The notes below the pieces were generated by a model, which saw nothing but the letters and a program-made list of their open reading frames with translations, was not told the origin of the DNA and did not search any database. Both the position numbers and the translations under genes were made by a program. A stretch of DNA of 49,512 bases from an uncultured Nitrospira sp. (lineage in GTDB: Bacteria; Nitrospirota; Nitrospiria; Nitrospirales; Nitrospiraceae), in assembly GCA_902500775.1 (NCBI GenBank), contig CABVRZ010000035.1:1-49512 (forward strand). The letters are read 5' to 3'. Position 1 is the first letter of the stretch, and each line of letters begins with the position of its first letter. Below are positions 25,876-35,109 of this stretch, one piece after another.

Positions 25876-26223
25876 TCACGCCTTCCGCTGATCTGACCAG
25901 GCAAAGGCTGCTCCAAAACAGGCACCGGCCACCGCAGCCTGGATGAAGGCATTGTCCGCGGGCACCGCAATGGCCCACCACACGATGGCTGCCAGCAACC
26001 CGGAGACCCCACCAAGAAGAATCTTCCCACCTGCCAACTCAAGCCAATCCGTGAGGGTCACCCAGGCAGCCATATACACCACACCAGCCGCAAGCGAGGC
26101 CCAGAGATGCATGAGGTCGCGTTTAAACATCCAGACTTGGATAGCTCCAGCAAGACCTCCCAGTATGAGACCCGTCATGGCCCGTTTTATAAGAATGGAA
26201 TAGTGAAACGTTGAACCAGCCAA
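25876..26223 (-). CDS. Hypothetical multi-pass membrane protein
   Basis: 115 residues with three to four hydrophobic helices (AMTGLILGGLAGAIQVWMF, LWASLAAGVVYMAAWVTL, ILLGGVSGLLAAIVWWAIAV, AAVAGACFGAAFAW). The family is not recognised; it has the look of small DUF-type membrane proteins. The best start is TTG at 26223, which has GGAGG five bases upstream, rather than the TTG at 26241 before that site. It stands between copy 2 of the STSVFHPP family and the SGNH hydrolase gene. Confidence 0.6.
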   Translation of the reverse strand: MAGSTFHYSILIKRAMTGLILGGLAGAIQVWMFKRDLMHLWASLAAGVVYMAAWVTLTDWLELAGGKILLGGVSGLLAAIVWWAIAVPADNAFIQAAVAGACFGAAFAWSDQRKA

Positions 26224-26291
26224 TTCATCCTCCCTCTGCAATAGGGATCGAGCACCCAGTGCCTTCCGTGGGTAGTGACAGCATCACCTGC

Positions 26292-27044
26292 TCAATATAA
26301 CCAGACCTGTCCACCGGATCGGAGTGCGACACCGGCCTGTGGCATCACCTGTTCGATACCGAATACCGAGCGCCGCTCGGGGCGCATCAGGTATAACCGA
26401 GCTGATTCCACCATCGAACGAACTCCACGCGACCCCGACGATCGTTCTCCCAGAATCTCCTGCCAAGCCCTGCGCCAACATGAAGGCTTCACATGCATGG
26501 GGTCAAATCCATACCAGTCAGGATGAAGGTGAAGAAACTTGGCGCCATAGCGGTGAGACAGTCCGATCAACCCCTCGTTCACGCGTTCCGCTCTTTCAAT
26601 CACCTCCATGAGCGTAAGCCGACAGGATGGTACAAGTAGTGAGCGAAACGCCAGAAATTTGATGCGTGAGAGCTGATAGACACTGGCGAGCGGCAATCCC
26701 GTGAGCACGATGTCCTCTGTCACACGAGTCAGACGACGCAGGACTTCTTCGACCCAACCTAATGTTCGCTCGACGGAGAACCCATACAAAATATCATTGC
26801 CCACATCTGTGACCAGGGCCCTGGTGGTCATCGGAGGACGCCGTTCCAACTCCGCCCAGAGCCCAGCCTTGAGAATGCTGGGCAACGTGCGGACAAGAAA
26901 TTGGCTTGGTGCTCCGTACGACCGCCCATGTCCAAGCGCCGCCAGTATTTCAACTTCCGGTCCCCACACGGATCGCGCGGTCGAGACAATAGTCTGGAAT
27001 CCACGGGTGAGATTACTGGCGCCAAGGGCCACGATCCGTACCAT
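26292..27044 (-). CDS. SGNH/GDSL-type hydrolase
   Basis: 250 residues. The four SGNH blocks are visible: the nucleophile Ser in VALGASNLTRG near residue 10, the Gly block around GHGRSYG, the Asn in TDVGNDILYG, and the Asp-His pair in GFDPMHVKPS. Such enzymes are esterases, lipases or acyl-hydrolases; the substrate is unknown. No signal peptide, so cytoplasmic. It is encoded 15 bases after the PanE-fusion gene in the same direction and is probably co-transcribed with it. Confidence 0.75.
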   Translation of the reverse strand: MVRIVALGASNLTRGFQTIVSTARSVWGPEVEILAALGHGRSYGAPSQFLVRTLPSILKAGLWAELERRPPMTTRALVTDVGNDILYGFSVERTLGWVEEVLRRLTRVTEDIVLTGLPLASVYQLSRIKFLAFRSLLVPSCRLTLMEVIERAERVNEGLIGLSHRYGAKFLHLHPDWYGFDPMHVKPSCWRRAWQEILGERSSGSRGVRSMVESARLYLMRPERRSVFGIEQVMPQAGVALRSGGQVWLY

Positions 27045-27059
27045 CGTCCACCATCCGAG

Positions 27060-28406
27060 TCATGGAGTGGGAGGACAGGTTGTCTGTCGAGTGTCTCTCC
27101 CTGGCCCCTTCGTGATCTCAATTCGTGCCACGCCTTTGACATTGGCGCAGAGATCGCCGAGTCCCGGCGTCACCAGACGAAATGGCCCACCCTTCGTATC
27201 CGGCAAAGCCATGCCCTGAAGCTCATAGACCAATACCCCGAATTCTTTCGCCTGTTGCAGCGTCAAACAGGCTGAGTATTTTCCATCCGCTGCATGAACG
27301 GCCACATGATCCGCATCGAGCGCCAGAGCTGGAACATCCAGAAGCCCTTTCAACCGAATCCCCTGTCCCTGCATCCCTGGCATGACTGTGGAAACATCCA
27401 CCTGATGTTCTTCAGGCAGCGACGTCAACGCCGCCCGGTCGAACGAGACCGGTTGGACCACGGCGCCATCGATTCGAACTCGACCGGAACCGCTCGGTTC
27501 CTTCTCCGTGATCGTCTTGATCATCGCCGTCAAGGCTTCGTTCACCGGCGTGGGAATCCCAAGCTCTCGGCCCTTTTGAACGATGAATCCGTTGAGGGAA
27601 TCAATTTCTGTTCGTCGTCCTGCCTTCCAATCGTCATACATCGAGGTATGAATATCGCGAATCTCCTGCGTCGCTTTCACGACTCGTTCCGGCATATCCA
27701 GCGGGAGCGGAACCTTCATCGCCGCAGAGATCGCCGCGACTTCCCCGACGATCTGCCGAATAACACCCACCATTTCCGGGTGGTCGAGCGCTTTGGCCAC
27801 GTGATCATCGATGAGCACAGTCACCGGGTTGAACACACAATTCCAACACATCTTCTCCCACTTACTTCGACGAATGTCTTTGGAGAGATGACAGGGAATG
27901 CCCGCGGCGGCAAACAGATCACGAATGGCGAGCACGCGGGCACTTTCATATCCCATGAATTCGCCGATCGCGACCGTGCCTTTCTTGTAATGATCGATCA
28001 CGCCCGGCTCAGCGATTTTCGAATAGATGTACGCCACCCCACCGATAACGCAATCACGTTGGAGTCGTGCTATCAACCGGTCTTCGGTATCGATCCCGTT
28101 CTGTAACGTGAGGATGACCGTCTGATCCGTGAGCACCGGCTCGATCTGCGTCAGTACCTCATCGAGATCATAGGCTTTCACCCCGAGCACGATGAGATCC
28201 GGTCGAGGCAATTCGCGCGCATCTGCGGCGGCCTGAGGCCTCACCGTAAACGTGCCCTCGGCACTGCGGATCGTCAATCCATTCTGTTTCACGGCCGCCA
28301 GCGTCTTGGGTCGAAGCAAAAACGATACGTCAGGATTTGTTTTGGCCAGTCGCGCCCCGAAAAATCCACCGACCGATCCGGCCCCGACCATCAGAATCTG
28401 TTTCAT
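27060..28406 (-). CDS. Ketopantoate reductase-like protein with C-terminal molybdopterin-binding-like domain
   Basis: Residues 1 to about 310 are a 2-dehydropantoate 2-reductase (PanE/ApbA): Rossmann motif VGAGSVGGFFGARL, the LGVKAYDLDE segment, LQNGIDTED, KWEKMCWNCVFNP with the catalytic Lys, and EIDSLNGFIVQKGRELGIPTP. This enzyme reduces ketopantoate to pantoate with NADPH for CoA. Residues 315-440 are an extra domain (VMPGMQGQGIRLKGLLDVPAL, KEFGVLVYELQGMALPDTKG, PFRLVTPGLGDLCANVKGVA) resembling the sulfite-oxidase molybdopterin fold but without an evident catalytic Cys. Ordinary PanE has about 300 residues, so this is a fusion. Whether it is the pathway enzyme or a paralogue is uncertain. 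Confidence 0.82.
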   Translation of the reverse strand: MKQILMVGAGSVGGFFGARLAKTNPDVSFLLRPKTLAAVKQNGLTIRSAEGTFTVRPQAAADARELPRPDLIVLGVKAYDLDEVLTQIEPVLTDQTVILTLQNGIDTEDRLIARLQRDCVIGGVAYIYSKIAEPGVIDHYKKGTVAIGEFMGYESARVLAIRDLFAAAGIPCHLSKDIRRSKWEKMCWNCVFNPVTVLIDDHVAKALDHPEMVGVIRQIVGEVAAISAAMKVPLPLDMPERVVKATQEIRDIHTSMYDDWKAGRRTEIDSLNGFIVQKGRELGIPTPVNEALTAMIKTITEKEPSGSGRVRIDGAVVQPVSFDRAALTSLPEEHQVDVSTVMPGMQGQGIRLKGLLDVPALALDADHVAVHAADGKYSACLTLQQAKEFGVLVYELQGMALPDTKGGPFRLVTPGLGDLCANVKGVARIEITKGPGRDTRQTTCPPTP

Positions 28407-28496
28407 CCCCTTATCCTTTTGTTGCAGAAAAAACGGAGCGTACTATAGCATGCGAGTAGGTGGCGACGCAGCCGCTATGAGCAGATTGGACTACGC

Positions 28497-29234
28497 ATGG
28501 CACCCGGTTCCGACCTTGAGCTTGTGAGACATCACCTGACCACTGCCCGGAACATCACCGTGTTGACTGGTGCCGGAATTTCCGCCGACAGTGGGGTGCC
28601 AACCTTTCGCGGCACGGACGGCTTGTGGCGCAACTACCGGGCCGAAGATCTCGCCACGCCGGAAGCCTTTGCGCGTGACCCGCGACTGGTCTGGGAATGG
28701 TACAACTGGCGGCGTGAGCTCATCGCGACGAAACAGCCGAATGCAGCCCACTTGGCATTGACTGAACTCGAGCGTCGCGCTCGGGCCTTTTGGCTGATCA
28801 CGCAAAACGTCGATGGGTTACATCGAGATGCCGGTTCACGGAACCTTTCGGAGATCCACGGCAATATCTGGAGAGTTCGCTGCACCGGCTGTCAGGCAGT
28901 ACAGGACAACCGCGACCTCCCAATTGCTATCCTCCCGTCTTGCCCCCACTGTGGATCCCTACTCCGTCCACATATCGTTTGGTTCGGAGAATCACTGTTC
29001 GCGGCAGACCTTGAACAATGCGCACAAGCCCTGAGTCAGTGCGACCTACTACTCGTCATCGGTACCTCCGGCGTCGTCTATCCAGCCGCCGGCTTTGCCT
29101 CCGTAGCCAAAGATGCCGGCGCCTTTGTCGCCGAAATCAATCTGGATCCCACCCCTCAGTCATCGCTCGTGGATGTCTCGCTGCAGGGTCGCGCCAAAGA
29201 CCTTGTTCCTCTGTTACTTGATCCGATCGAGTAA
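28497..29234 (+). CDS. cobB: Sirtuin-family NAD-dependent protein deacylase
   Basis: 245 residues, class III (SIRT5-like) sirtuin. NAD-binding motif TGAGISADSGVPTFRG at residues 24-39, the QNVDGLH block, catalytic His in EIHGN, and a zinc ribbon with CTGC and CPHC. The Tyr and Arg in EWYNWRRE are the residues that in this class favour succinyl or malonyl lysines. The enzyme removes acyl groups from lysines using NAD and yields nicotinamide. It is divergent from the PanE-fusion gene and converges on the HAD gene, overlapping it by 21 bases at the 3' ends. Confidence 0.93.
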   Translation: MAPGSDLELVRHHLTTARNITVLTGAGISADSGVPTFRGTDGLWRNYRAEDLATPEAFARDPRLVWEWYNWRRELIATKQPNAAHLALTELERRARAFWLITQNVDGLHRDAGSRNLSEIHGNIWRVRCTGCQAVQDNRDLPIAILPSCPHCGSLLRPHIVWFGESLFAADLEQCAQALSQCDLLLVIGTSGVVYPAAGFASVAKDAGAFVAEINLDPTPQSSLVDVSLQGRAKDLVPLLLDPIE

Positions 29235-29936
29235 GGGAAACAGCTCCTCTAGACTCTTGATCACTGAAATATCGCCCGATTGTTCTGTGCTGTTTCGGTC
29301 TACCAGTGCGACATGCAGTCCCGCCTTCCGTCCGCCCTCCACATCCTCTCTCAGACTATCTCCGACATGCAGTGCCTCTTCGGGATCCACGGCATGCTTT
29401 TCCAAGGCGCTGAGAAAAATCTGTGGAGCCGGTTTTGCTGCTTGGGCGACGCTCGAGATCGTCACGGTATCGAAGGCCTCGGCGAGCCCAAGTCCCCGTA
29501 ACACCCCAAAGAGCCGGGAATCAAAATTTGAGATGATCCCCAATTCCAGCCCCTGCGCTTTTAGCCGTACCACGGTCGACATCGTCTCAGGATACAGACG
29601 CCAAGATCGATGATCTTCGAACACGCGAAAGACGTGATCAAAAAACTCATCGAACCGCTCAAACATTCCGACACGGTAAAAAACATTGTGGACGATATCA
29701 AACCACCACAATCGCTCACTCTGTTTCAGTCGTACAGGGTCCGCCGCGGCAAATACCGGCGGGGGAGCTTCGCGGAACGCGCGGCGAAATGCTTGGGTGA
29801 TCGCGGCCACCGAGTCCGGTTTCGGTGCGAAACCAAACTCGATCGCATGCCGCAAATAGATTTCACCGACCGACCCATGCACGTGAAAGAGGGTATCGGC
29901 GGCATCAAAAAACACGACACGGATTGAGGAACTCAT
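29214..29936 (-). CDS. HAD-superfamily hydrolase
   Basis: 240 residues. HAD motifs in order: VVFFDAADTLFH (nucleophile Asp, DxxDT), IISNFDSR (motif II), AAKPAPQIF (motif III Lys) and HVGDSLREDVEGG (motif IV Asp pair). A cap domain lies between motifs I and II. It is probably a phosphatase with a small-molecule substrate that cannot be named. The start chosen is ATG 29936, with GGGAG seven bases before it; the longer frame to 29969 has no ribosome site. Confidence 0.88.
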   Translation of the reverse strand: MSSSIRVVFFDAADTLFHVHGSVGEIYLRHAIEFGFAPKPDSVAAITQAFRRAFREAPPPVFAAADPVRLKQSERLWWFDIVHNVFYRVGMFERFDEFFDHVFRVFEDHRSWRLYPETMSTVVRLKAQGLELGIISNFDSRLFGVLRGLGLAEAFDTVTISSVAQAAKPAPQIFLSALEKHAVDPEEALHVGDSLREDVEGGRKAGLHVALVDRNSTEQSGDISVIKSLEELFPLLDRIK

Positions 29937-30080
29937 CGCAAGGCTCCCACACCTGTAAGTGGTCGGCAACGTCGAAGGCCGTACGACAGCGCGAACTCAC
30001 TCATCTATTGCTGGTTTTCTTGACAAAGAATACCCCCCTTGTTAGCTTCGAAGAAAGCTCAAAAACATGGAGCATGTTGC

Positions 30081-31226
30081 ATGGCGTCGCCAATTTTTGT
30101 TGTAGATAGCAGCCCCGCCGTCAGGCGATTGGTAGAACAGATCTCCAAGCCGGAAGGGTTTGAGGTCCTTGGGTTTCAAGATGGCCCAGCCGCACTTGAG
30201 GCGGCTCGGCGCACCGCCCCATCCGTCATCATTGCCGACTACCAACTCGACAACATGACTTTTTCAGGGTTTTGTAAGGAGATCAATAAACTGGACACGC
30301 TCGCCGAAACCTCCCTCATCTCCTTGGTCAATCCAGCTGATCACCCAGATGAAAACCATCTCCGCACATTGGGCGTCAAGGCCTTCCTGAAGAAACCGTT
30401 CCAAACGGACGAGTTACTCACTGTGCTGAAATCTCTTCAAGTCAAGCCGATGGTTTCCGCGAACAGTACGGGCCTAAAACGGCGCGTCTGGCCGCCGACC
30501 TCGACGGGAGACGACTCCGATGATGACATCACTGACCCTGTGCCTGCTACCACTGGTTCGGAGGAACCCATGACGCAACCTGCCCCCCAACCCGCTACCG
30601 CGCTCACTCCATCGATCACCCCGGCAGCCCCCGACGATATCATGAGGAGCCTCTTTGATCAGTTGATGCACGCCATGACCACGCGAAGCGAGAAGAACCT
30701 GGCTACATTACTTCCTCAGATGATCAGCGAACAATGGGGGGCGCAGATTCGGCCACTCGTTCAGAAAGAGTTGCAGTCCCAGTTAGGGAGCATTCTCTCT
30801 CAAGAATATCTCGCGACGATCATTCAACCGCTTGTGGCGGAGGCTGTCCCTGTACTGATCCGGAAAGAACTCTCGGGCAGCGAGCCGCTCATTCGACAAG
30901 CTGTTGCCGATCTCGCGAAACCCCCGCTCGCAGAGTCGCTTACGCAGGTGATCCGAGAGCAAATCGAATCCGTCGTGCATCTAGATTTACCCGCTGTTGT
31001 GCGGGAACAGGTAGGAACGGTCAATCAGCTGGTCACTGATGCCCTTCACCAGGAAGTGGCCAAGCAGACCCCACTCGTGATCGAGGGGGTAGTGCAGGCG
31101 ACAGTTGGCCCCATGGTTGAAAAAGCGGTTCAACGCATCGTCCCTGACGTCGCCGAACAGCAGATCAAAGCGGAAATCAAACGGCTGATCGAGACCGAAG
31201 ACACTCCACGCCCAGCGAACAGCTAA
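30081..31226 (+). CDS. Response regulator receiver protein with long helical C-terminal region
   Basis: 381 residues. Residues 1-125 form a receiver domain: IFVVDSSPAVRRLVEQ, phospho-acceptor Asp in VIIADYQLDNMT, and KAFLKKPFQ with the conserved Lys. A Pro/Thr/Ser-rich linker (about 135-190) leads to an unrecognised C-terminal half made of repeated amphipathic helices (LVQKELQSQLGSIL, PLVAEAVPVLIRKEL, LTQVIREQIESVV, LVTDALHQEVAKQ, EQQIKAEIKRLIE). There is no DNA-binding or enzymatic output domain, so it may act by oligomerising or as a scaffold. I start at ATG 30081, with GGAG eight bases upstream. No histidine kinase is adjacent. Confidence 0.82.
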   Translation: MASPIFVVDSSPAVRRLVEQISKPEGFEVLGFQDGPAALEAARRTAPSVIIADYQLDNMTFSGFCKEINKLDTLAETSLISLVNPADHPDENHLRTLGVKAFLKKPFQTDELLTVLKSLQVKPMVSANSTGLKRRVWPPTSTGDDSDDDITDPVPATTGSEEPMTQPAPQPATALTPSITPAAPDDIMRSLFDQLMHAMTTRSEKNLATLLPQMISEQWGAQIRPLVQKELQSQLGSILSQEYLATIIQPLVAEAVPVLIRKELSGSEPLIRQAVADLAKPPLAESLTQVIREQIESVVHLDLPAVVREQVGTVNQLVTDALHQEVAKQTPLVIEGVVQATVGPMVEKAVQRIVPDVAEQQIKAEIKRLIETEDTPRPANS

Positions 31227-31336
31227 CTTTTCTTCCCCTTCTTCCCTCGCCTGGCTTTTGCCAAAGCCTTCACTCGTTTGACATTCTTTCGGTGCTTCTT
31301 CCTGGTTTTCCGATCCTTTTCACGACCTCGTGCCAT
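31223..31336 (-). CDS. Very basic 37-residue protein
   Basis: The protein begins MARGREKDRKTRKKHRKNVK and continues RVKALAKARRGKKGKKS; more than half its residues are Lys or Arg. GGAGG lies three bases before the ATG, and the start context is good. Its stop TAG shares bases with the stop TAA of the response regulator gene on the other strand. The composition suggests RNA or ribosome binding, as in small ribosomal proteins such as bTHX, but it is not that protein. Too short for usual gene callers. The function is unknown. Confidence 0.6.
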   Translation of the reverse strand: MARGREKDRKTRKKHRKNVKRVKALAKARRGKKGKKS

Positions 31337-31479
31337 GGTCCTCCCTACAGTAATGTGTGATCACTCTGACGCGCGACTGTATAGCATATGCGACACCAGG
31401 TCACAAGGTGAGACTCACACCATGTTCTGAACCGACCAGACATGGTAAGATGCCGCCCGCACCCTTGGACTGAACACCG

Positions 31480-34221
31480 ATGGCACCATTGCAACTCGAC
31501 AAAACCTACGATCCGAAAGCGGTTGAAGCTCGATGGTCGAGCGAATGGTTGACGCGCGGCTATTTTCACGCCTCACCCCAGCTGCCCGGACACCCCTATT
31601 GCATTGTTATCCCTCCTCCAAATGTGACCGGATCGCTCCACGTCGGCCATGCCCTGAACCATTCTTTACAAGACATCCTGATCCGTTGGCGGCGCATGGA
31701 GGGACGGAACACGCTGTGGCTTCCAGGAACTGACCATGCCGGGATCGCGACACAAAACGTCGTTGAAAAGCAACTGATGGCCGATGGCCAATCCCGAGAG
31801 GCGCTGGGACGCGACCGGTTCATCGAGCGCGTCTGGCAATGGAAAGCGTCGTCTGGCAACACCATCATTAGTCAACAGAAACAACTGGGGGAATCCTGCG
31901 ACTGGGACCGCCTCCGCTTTACGATGGACGATGGCCTGTCCAAAGCGGTGCTCGAGGTGTTCGTCCGGCTCTATGACGACGGGTTGATCTATCGCGGCGA
32001 ACGGCTGATCAATTGGTGCCCACGCTGTCTCACCGCACTATCGGATATCGAAGTCGAACACGAAGACACGAAGGGAAAGCTCTACTCCATCGACTACCTG
32101 CTCGCAGAGAATGCCAGTATACGTCTGACCGTCGCCACCACCAGACCGGAAACACTCCTTGGTGACACCGCGGTCGCGGTGCACCCTGACGATGAGCGGT
32201 TCAAACACCTCATCGGCAAGCAGGTCCGCCTTCCCCTGACGAATCGAACCATTCCTATCGTCGGAGACGCGCTCCTCGTCGATCGTGAGTTCGGCACCGG
32301 TGTGGTCAAGATCACCCCCGCCCACGATTTCAACGACTATGAGGCCGGGGAACGACATGCGCTCCCGCGACTCGCCATTCTCGACCATCACGCCCTGCTC
32401 GATGCAGACGGGCTGCGCGCAGCTGGCGTGGAACCCGCTGTCATTGAGCAGGTGCAAGGTCTTCCTGTCTCGAAGGCCAGGCCCAAGGTAGAGACGTTGC
32501 TCAAAGAGCGTGAACACCTGATCGCAGTCGAAGACCATAAGATGGCCGTGGGGAAGTGCTACCGATGCAAGACCGTGGTCGAGCCCTATCTGTCTCCACA
32601 GTGGTTCGTCAAGATCAAGCCGCTGGCTGAACCGGCCATTACCGCAGTCGAAGAGGGTCGTATCCGCATCATTCCAGAAGGCTGGGCAAACAACTACCTG
32701 GGCTGGATGCGTGATATTAAAGACTGGTGTATCTCCCGCCAAATTTGGTGGGGCCATCAAATTCCTGCCTGGTACTGCCTGTCGTGTAACGCCACGCACG
32801 TGATCAGAACTGAAAGTCGAACCGCTATCTTGTCGGGAGCCATACCCATCGTTTCCAAGACGACACCAGCGGGTTGTCCAGCATGCAGCAGCAAGGATCT
32901 CTATCGTGATCCCGATGTCCTGGATACATGGTTTTCCTCCGCGCTCTGGCCGTTTTCAACCTTGGGATGGCCGGAGCACACGCAAGAACTCAAGACCTAT
33001 TACCCGACCTCCACGCTCGTCACGGGTCTCGATATCCTGTTCTTCTGGGTCGCACGCATGATCATGATGGGACTCAAGTTCATGGGAGACGTTCCCTTCA
33101 AAGACGTCTACATCCATGCACTCGTCCGCGACGCCGAAGGCAAGAAAATGAGCAAATCGAAAGGCAACGTCATCGACCCTCTTCATGTCATGAATGAGTT
33201 CGGGACCGATGCGCTCAGATTTACCCTCGCCTCGATGGCCTCACCCGGACGGGATGTGAAATTGGCGGAAGAGCGCATCGAAGGGTATCGCAATTTCGCC
33301 AATAAGATTTGGAATGCCGCGCGATTCGCGTTGATGTATCTCGATGGCCCGCGGACCGCCCTTCCACCGGCACAACGGACATTCCCCGACCGATGGATTC
33401 TAAGTCGGCTCGCCCAGACGATCCGCGTCGTCACGTCGGAGCTGGAGTCCTACCGATTTGACCGAGCCGCGACCGCACTCTATCAATTCATCTGGCACGA
33501 GTATTGTGATTGGTACTTAGAGCTCATCAAACCAGTGCTCCAAACACCTACCCACCCAGACGGAGCCTCCACTCGCCACACGCTCGTGGAGACGATGGAA
33601 ACGACTATGCGGCTCCTTCACCCCTTCATGCCGTTCATCACGGAACAAATTTGGCAGACGATCCCTCATCAAGGAGACAGTATCGTCGTGCAGACCTATC
33701 CGACCGTCGACCACACATGGGACGCTCCTGAGGCTGAACAAAACTTCTCTTTGTTGGAGCACACGGTTGGACTTCTTCGGACCGGTCGAGCGCTCTTGAA
33801 TTATCCTCCAGGTCAGCAGATTGCGTTTCATGTGGGGCACGACGACCCGGACAGACAGCAATACCTTGGCCAGCTGCAACAGCATGTCACTCACCTCAGT
33901 CGTGGTCGGGTCGACGTCAGTCGGCCGCAGGAATGGCCGACGACCAGATTACTGCGACTCATTGCCGAAGGCCTCTCGGTTGGAATCCCCGTCGCGGATG
34001 ATGTCGACCTCCAGAAAGCAATTGAGCGCTTGGAGAAACAAATTCTGGAGACTGACAAAGAGCTGCAGCGAGTCGACGGCAAGCTGAAGAACGCCGAGTT
34101 CACGTCAAAGGCACCACCAGACGTCATCGCCGAACATCACGATCGAGTGAAAACCCTCTCCCGTGATCGAACCTTATTGGCCGACAGCCAACAGCAGCTC
34201 CGCGCGATGCTCGGAGCCTAA
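31480..34221 (+). CDS. valS: Valyl-tRNA synthetase
   Basis: Class I aminoacyl-tRNA synthetase of 913 residues, charging tRNA-Val. The HIGH motif is HVGH at residues 54-57 within PPPNVTGSLHVGHALN; KMSKS lies near residues 555-559 in KKMSKSKGNVIDP. The editing (CP1) domain includes TTRPETLLGDTAVAVHP. A zinc-type cysteine set appears in CYRCKTVVEP and CPACSSKD. A C-terminal coiled coil (KAIERLEKQILETDKELQRV) is typical of ValS. It heads a tight operon; nadC begins three bases after its stop. Confidence 0.98.
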   Translation: MAPLQLDKTYDPKAVEARWSSEWLTRGYFHASPQLPGHPYCIVIPPPNVTGSLHVGHALNHSLQDILIRWRRMEGRNTLWLPGTDHAGIATQNVVEKQLMADGQSREALGRDRFIERVWQWKASSGNTIISQQKQLGESCDWDRLRFTMDDGLSKAVLEVFVRLYDDGLIYRGERLINWCPRCLTALSDIEVEHEDTKGKLYSIDYLLAENASIRLTVATTRPETLLGDTAVAVHPDDERFKHLIGKQVRLPLTNRTIPIVGDALLVDREFGTGVVKITPAHDFNDYEAGERHALPRLAILDHHALLDADGLRAAGVEPAVIEQVQGLPVSKARPKVETLLKEREHLIAVEDHKMAVGKCYRCKTVVEPYLSPQWFVKIKPLAEPAITAVEEGRIRIIPEGWANNYLGWMRDIKDWCISRQIWWGHQIPAWYCLSCNATHVIRTESRTAILSGAIPIVSKTTPAGCPACSSKDLYRDPDVLDTWFSSALWPFSTLGWPEHTQELKTYYPTSTLVTGLDILFFWVARMIMMGLKFMGDVPFKDVYIHALVRDAEGKKMSKSKGNVIDPLHVMNEFGTDALRFTLASMASPGRDVKLAEERIEGYRNFANKIWNAARFALMYLDGPRTALPPAQRTFPDRWILSRLAQTIRVVTSELESYRFDRAATALYQFIWHEYCDWYLELIKPVLQTPTHPDGASTRHTLVETMETTMRLLHPFMPFITEQIWQTIPHQGDSIVVQTYPTVDHTWDAPEAEQNFSLLEHTVGLLRTGRALLNYPPGQQIAFHVGHDDPDRQQYLGQLQQHVTHLSRGRVDVSRPQEWPTTRLLRLIAEGLSVGIPVADDVDLQKAIERLEKQILETDKELQRVDGKLKNAEFTSKAPPDVIAEHHDRVKTLSRDRTLLADSQQQLRAMLGA

Positions 34222-34224
34222 CTG

Positions 34225-35106
34225 ATGCCCCCACTCCCTGCTGCAGATATCCGCCGCGCTGTGCGCCAAGGGCTTGAGGAAGATCTTGCCCAGGGAGACG
34301 CCACGACCACAGCACTTTTTTCAAGGCCGATACCGGCGCGGGCTACACTCATCGCTCAACAGCCGATGGTCGTGGCCGGAATGGCGGCGGCAGTCCAGAC
34401 CTTTCTCATGGTCGATCCTTCGCTACACCTCTCCGTCTCTAAGCGGGACGGCGACCGGGCACAGAACGGAGAGCTGTTGCTTCAGATTGACGGAGATGGG
34501 CGGTCCATCTTGCAAGCCGAACGAGTCGCCTTGAACTTTCTTCAACACCTCTCGGGGATCGCCACCTCGACACAGCAATTCTGTCGAGCCGTTCACGACT
34601 ACCCGGTCGACATCCTGGACACCAGAAAAACGCTTCCCGGTTGGCGCAAGCTGCAGAAGTGGGCGGTCGCACTCGGTGGTGGGACGAACCACCGATACTC
34701 CTTGAGCGACGGCATTCTGATCAAGGACAATCACCTGGCGCTTCTTCAACGCCACCGACGACCGGTTGAACAGGCCTGCCGCCTGGCACAGCGCCGTCGA
34801 TCACACAGGCTCCCGATCATCGTCGAAGTGGAATCCCTCTCCGAAGTTCGACAAGCCCTTGCGGGAAAGCCCGACGTAATCTTGCTGGACAACATGGAGC
34901 CGGCTCTGGTCCGTCGCGCGGTGGCCATCATCAAGAATCGAGCTCTCGTGGAAGTGTCGGGTGGAATCACGTTGAAGAATGTCCGCGCCATGGCAGCAGC
35001 CGGAGCCGATCGTATATCCATCGGGGCCCTGACCCATTCCGCCCCAGCAGCTTCAGTCAGTCTCGTTATGGCATTGGCTCGACGTGCAAAGCGCCGGCGT
35101 CGTTAA
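34225..35106 (+). CDS. nadC: Nicotinate-nucleotide pyrophosphorylase (quinolinate phosphoribosyltransferase)
   Basis: 293 residues. It converts quinolinate and PRPP to nicotinate mononucleotide in de novo NAD synthesis. Family signatures: DATTTALF, LNFLQHLSGIATSTQQFC, DTRKTLPGWRKLQKWAV with the substrate-binding Arg and Lys, GGGTNHRYSLSDGILIKDNH, IVEVESL, ILLDNM and VEVSGGI. It begins three bases after valS and is followed after three bases by the biotin ligase gene, so the order valS-nadC-birA-coaX is a single transcription unit. nadA and nadB are not in the window. Confidence 0.97.
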   Translation: MPPLPAADIRRAVRQGLEEDLAQGDATTTALFSRPIPARATLIAQQPMVVAGMAAAVQTFLMVDPSLHLSVSKRDGDRAQNGELLLQIDGDGRSILQAERVALNFLQHLSGIATSTQQFCRAVHDYPVDILDTRKTLPGWRKLQKWAVALGGGTNHRYSLSDGILIKDNHLALLQRHRRPVEQACRLAQRRRSHRLPIIVEVESLSEVRQALAGKPDVILLDNMEPALVRRAVAIIKNRALVEVSGGITLKNVRAMAAAGADRISIGALTHSAPAASVSLVMALARRAKRRRR

Positions 35107-35109
35107 CCC

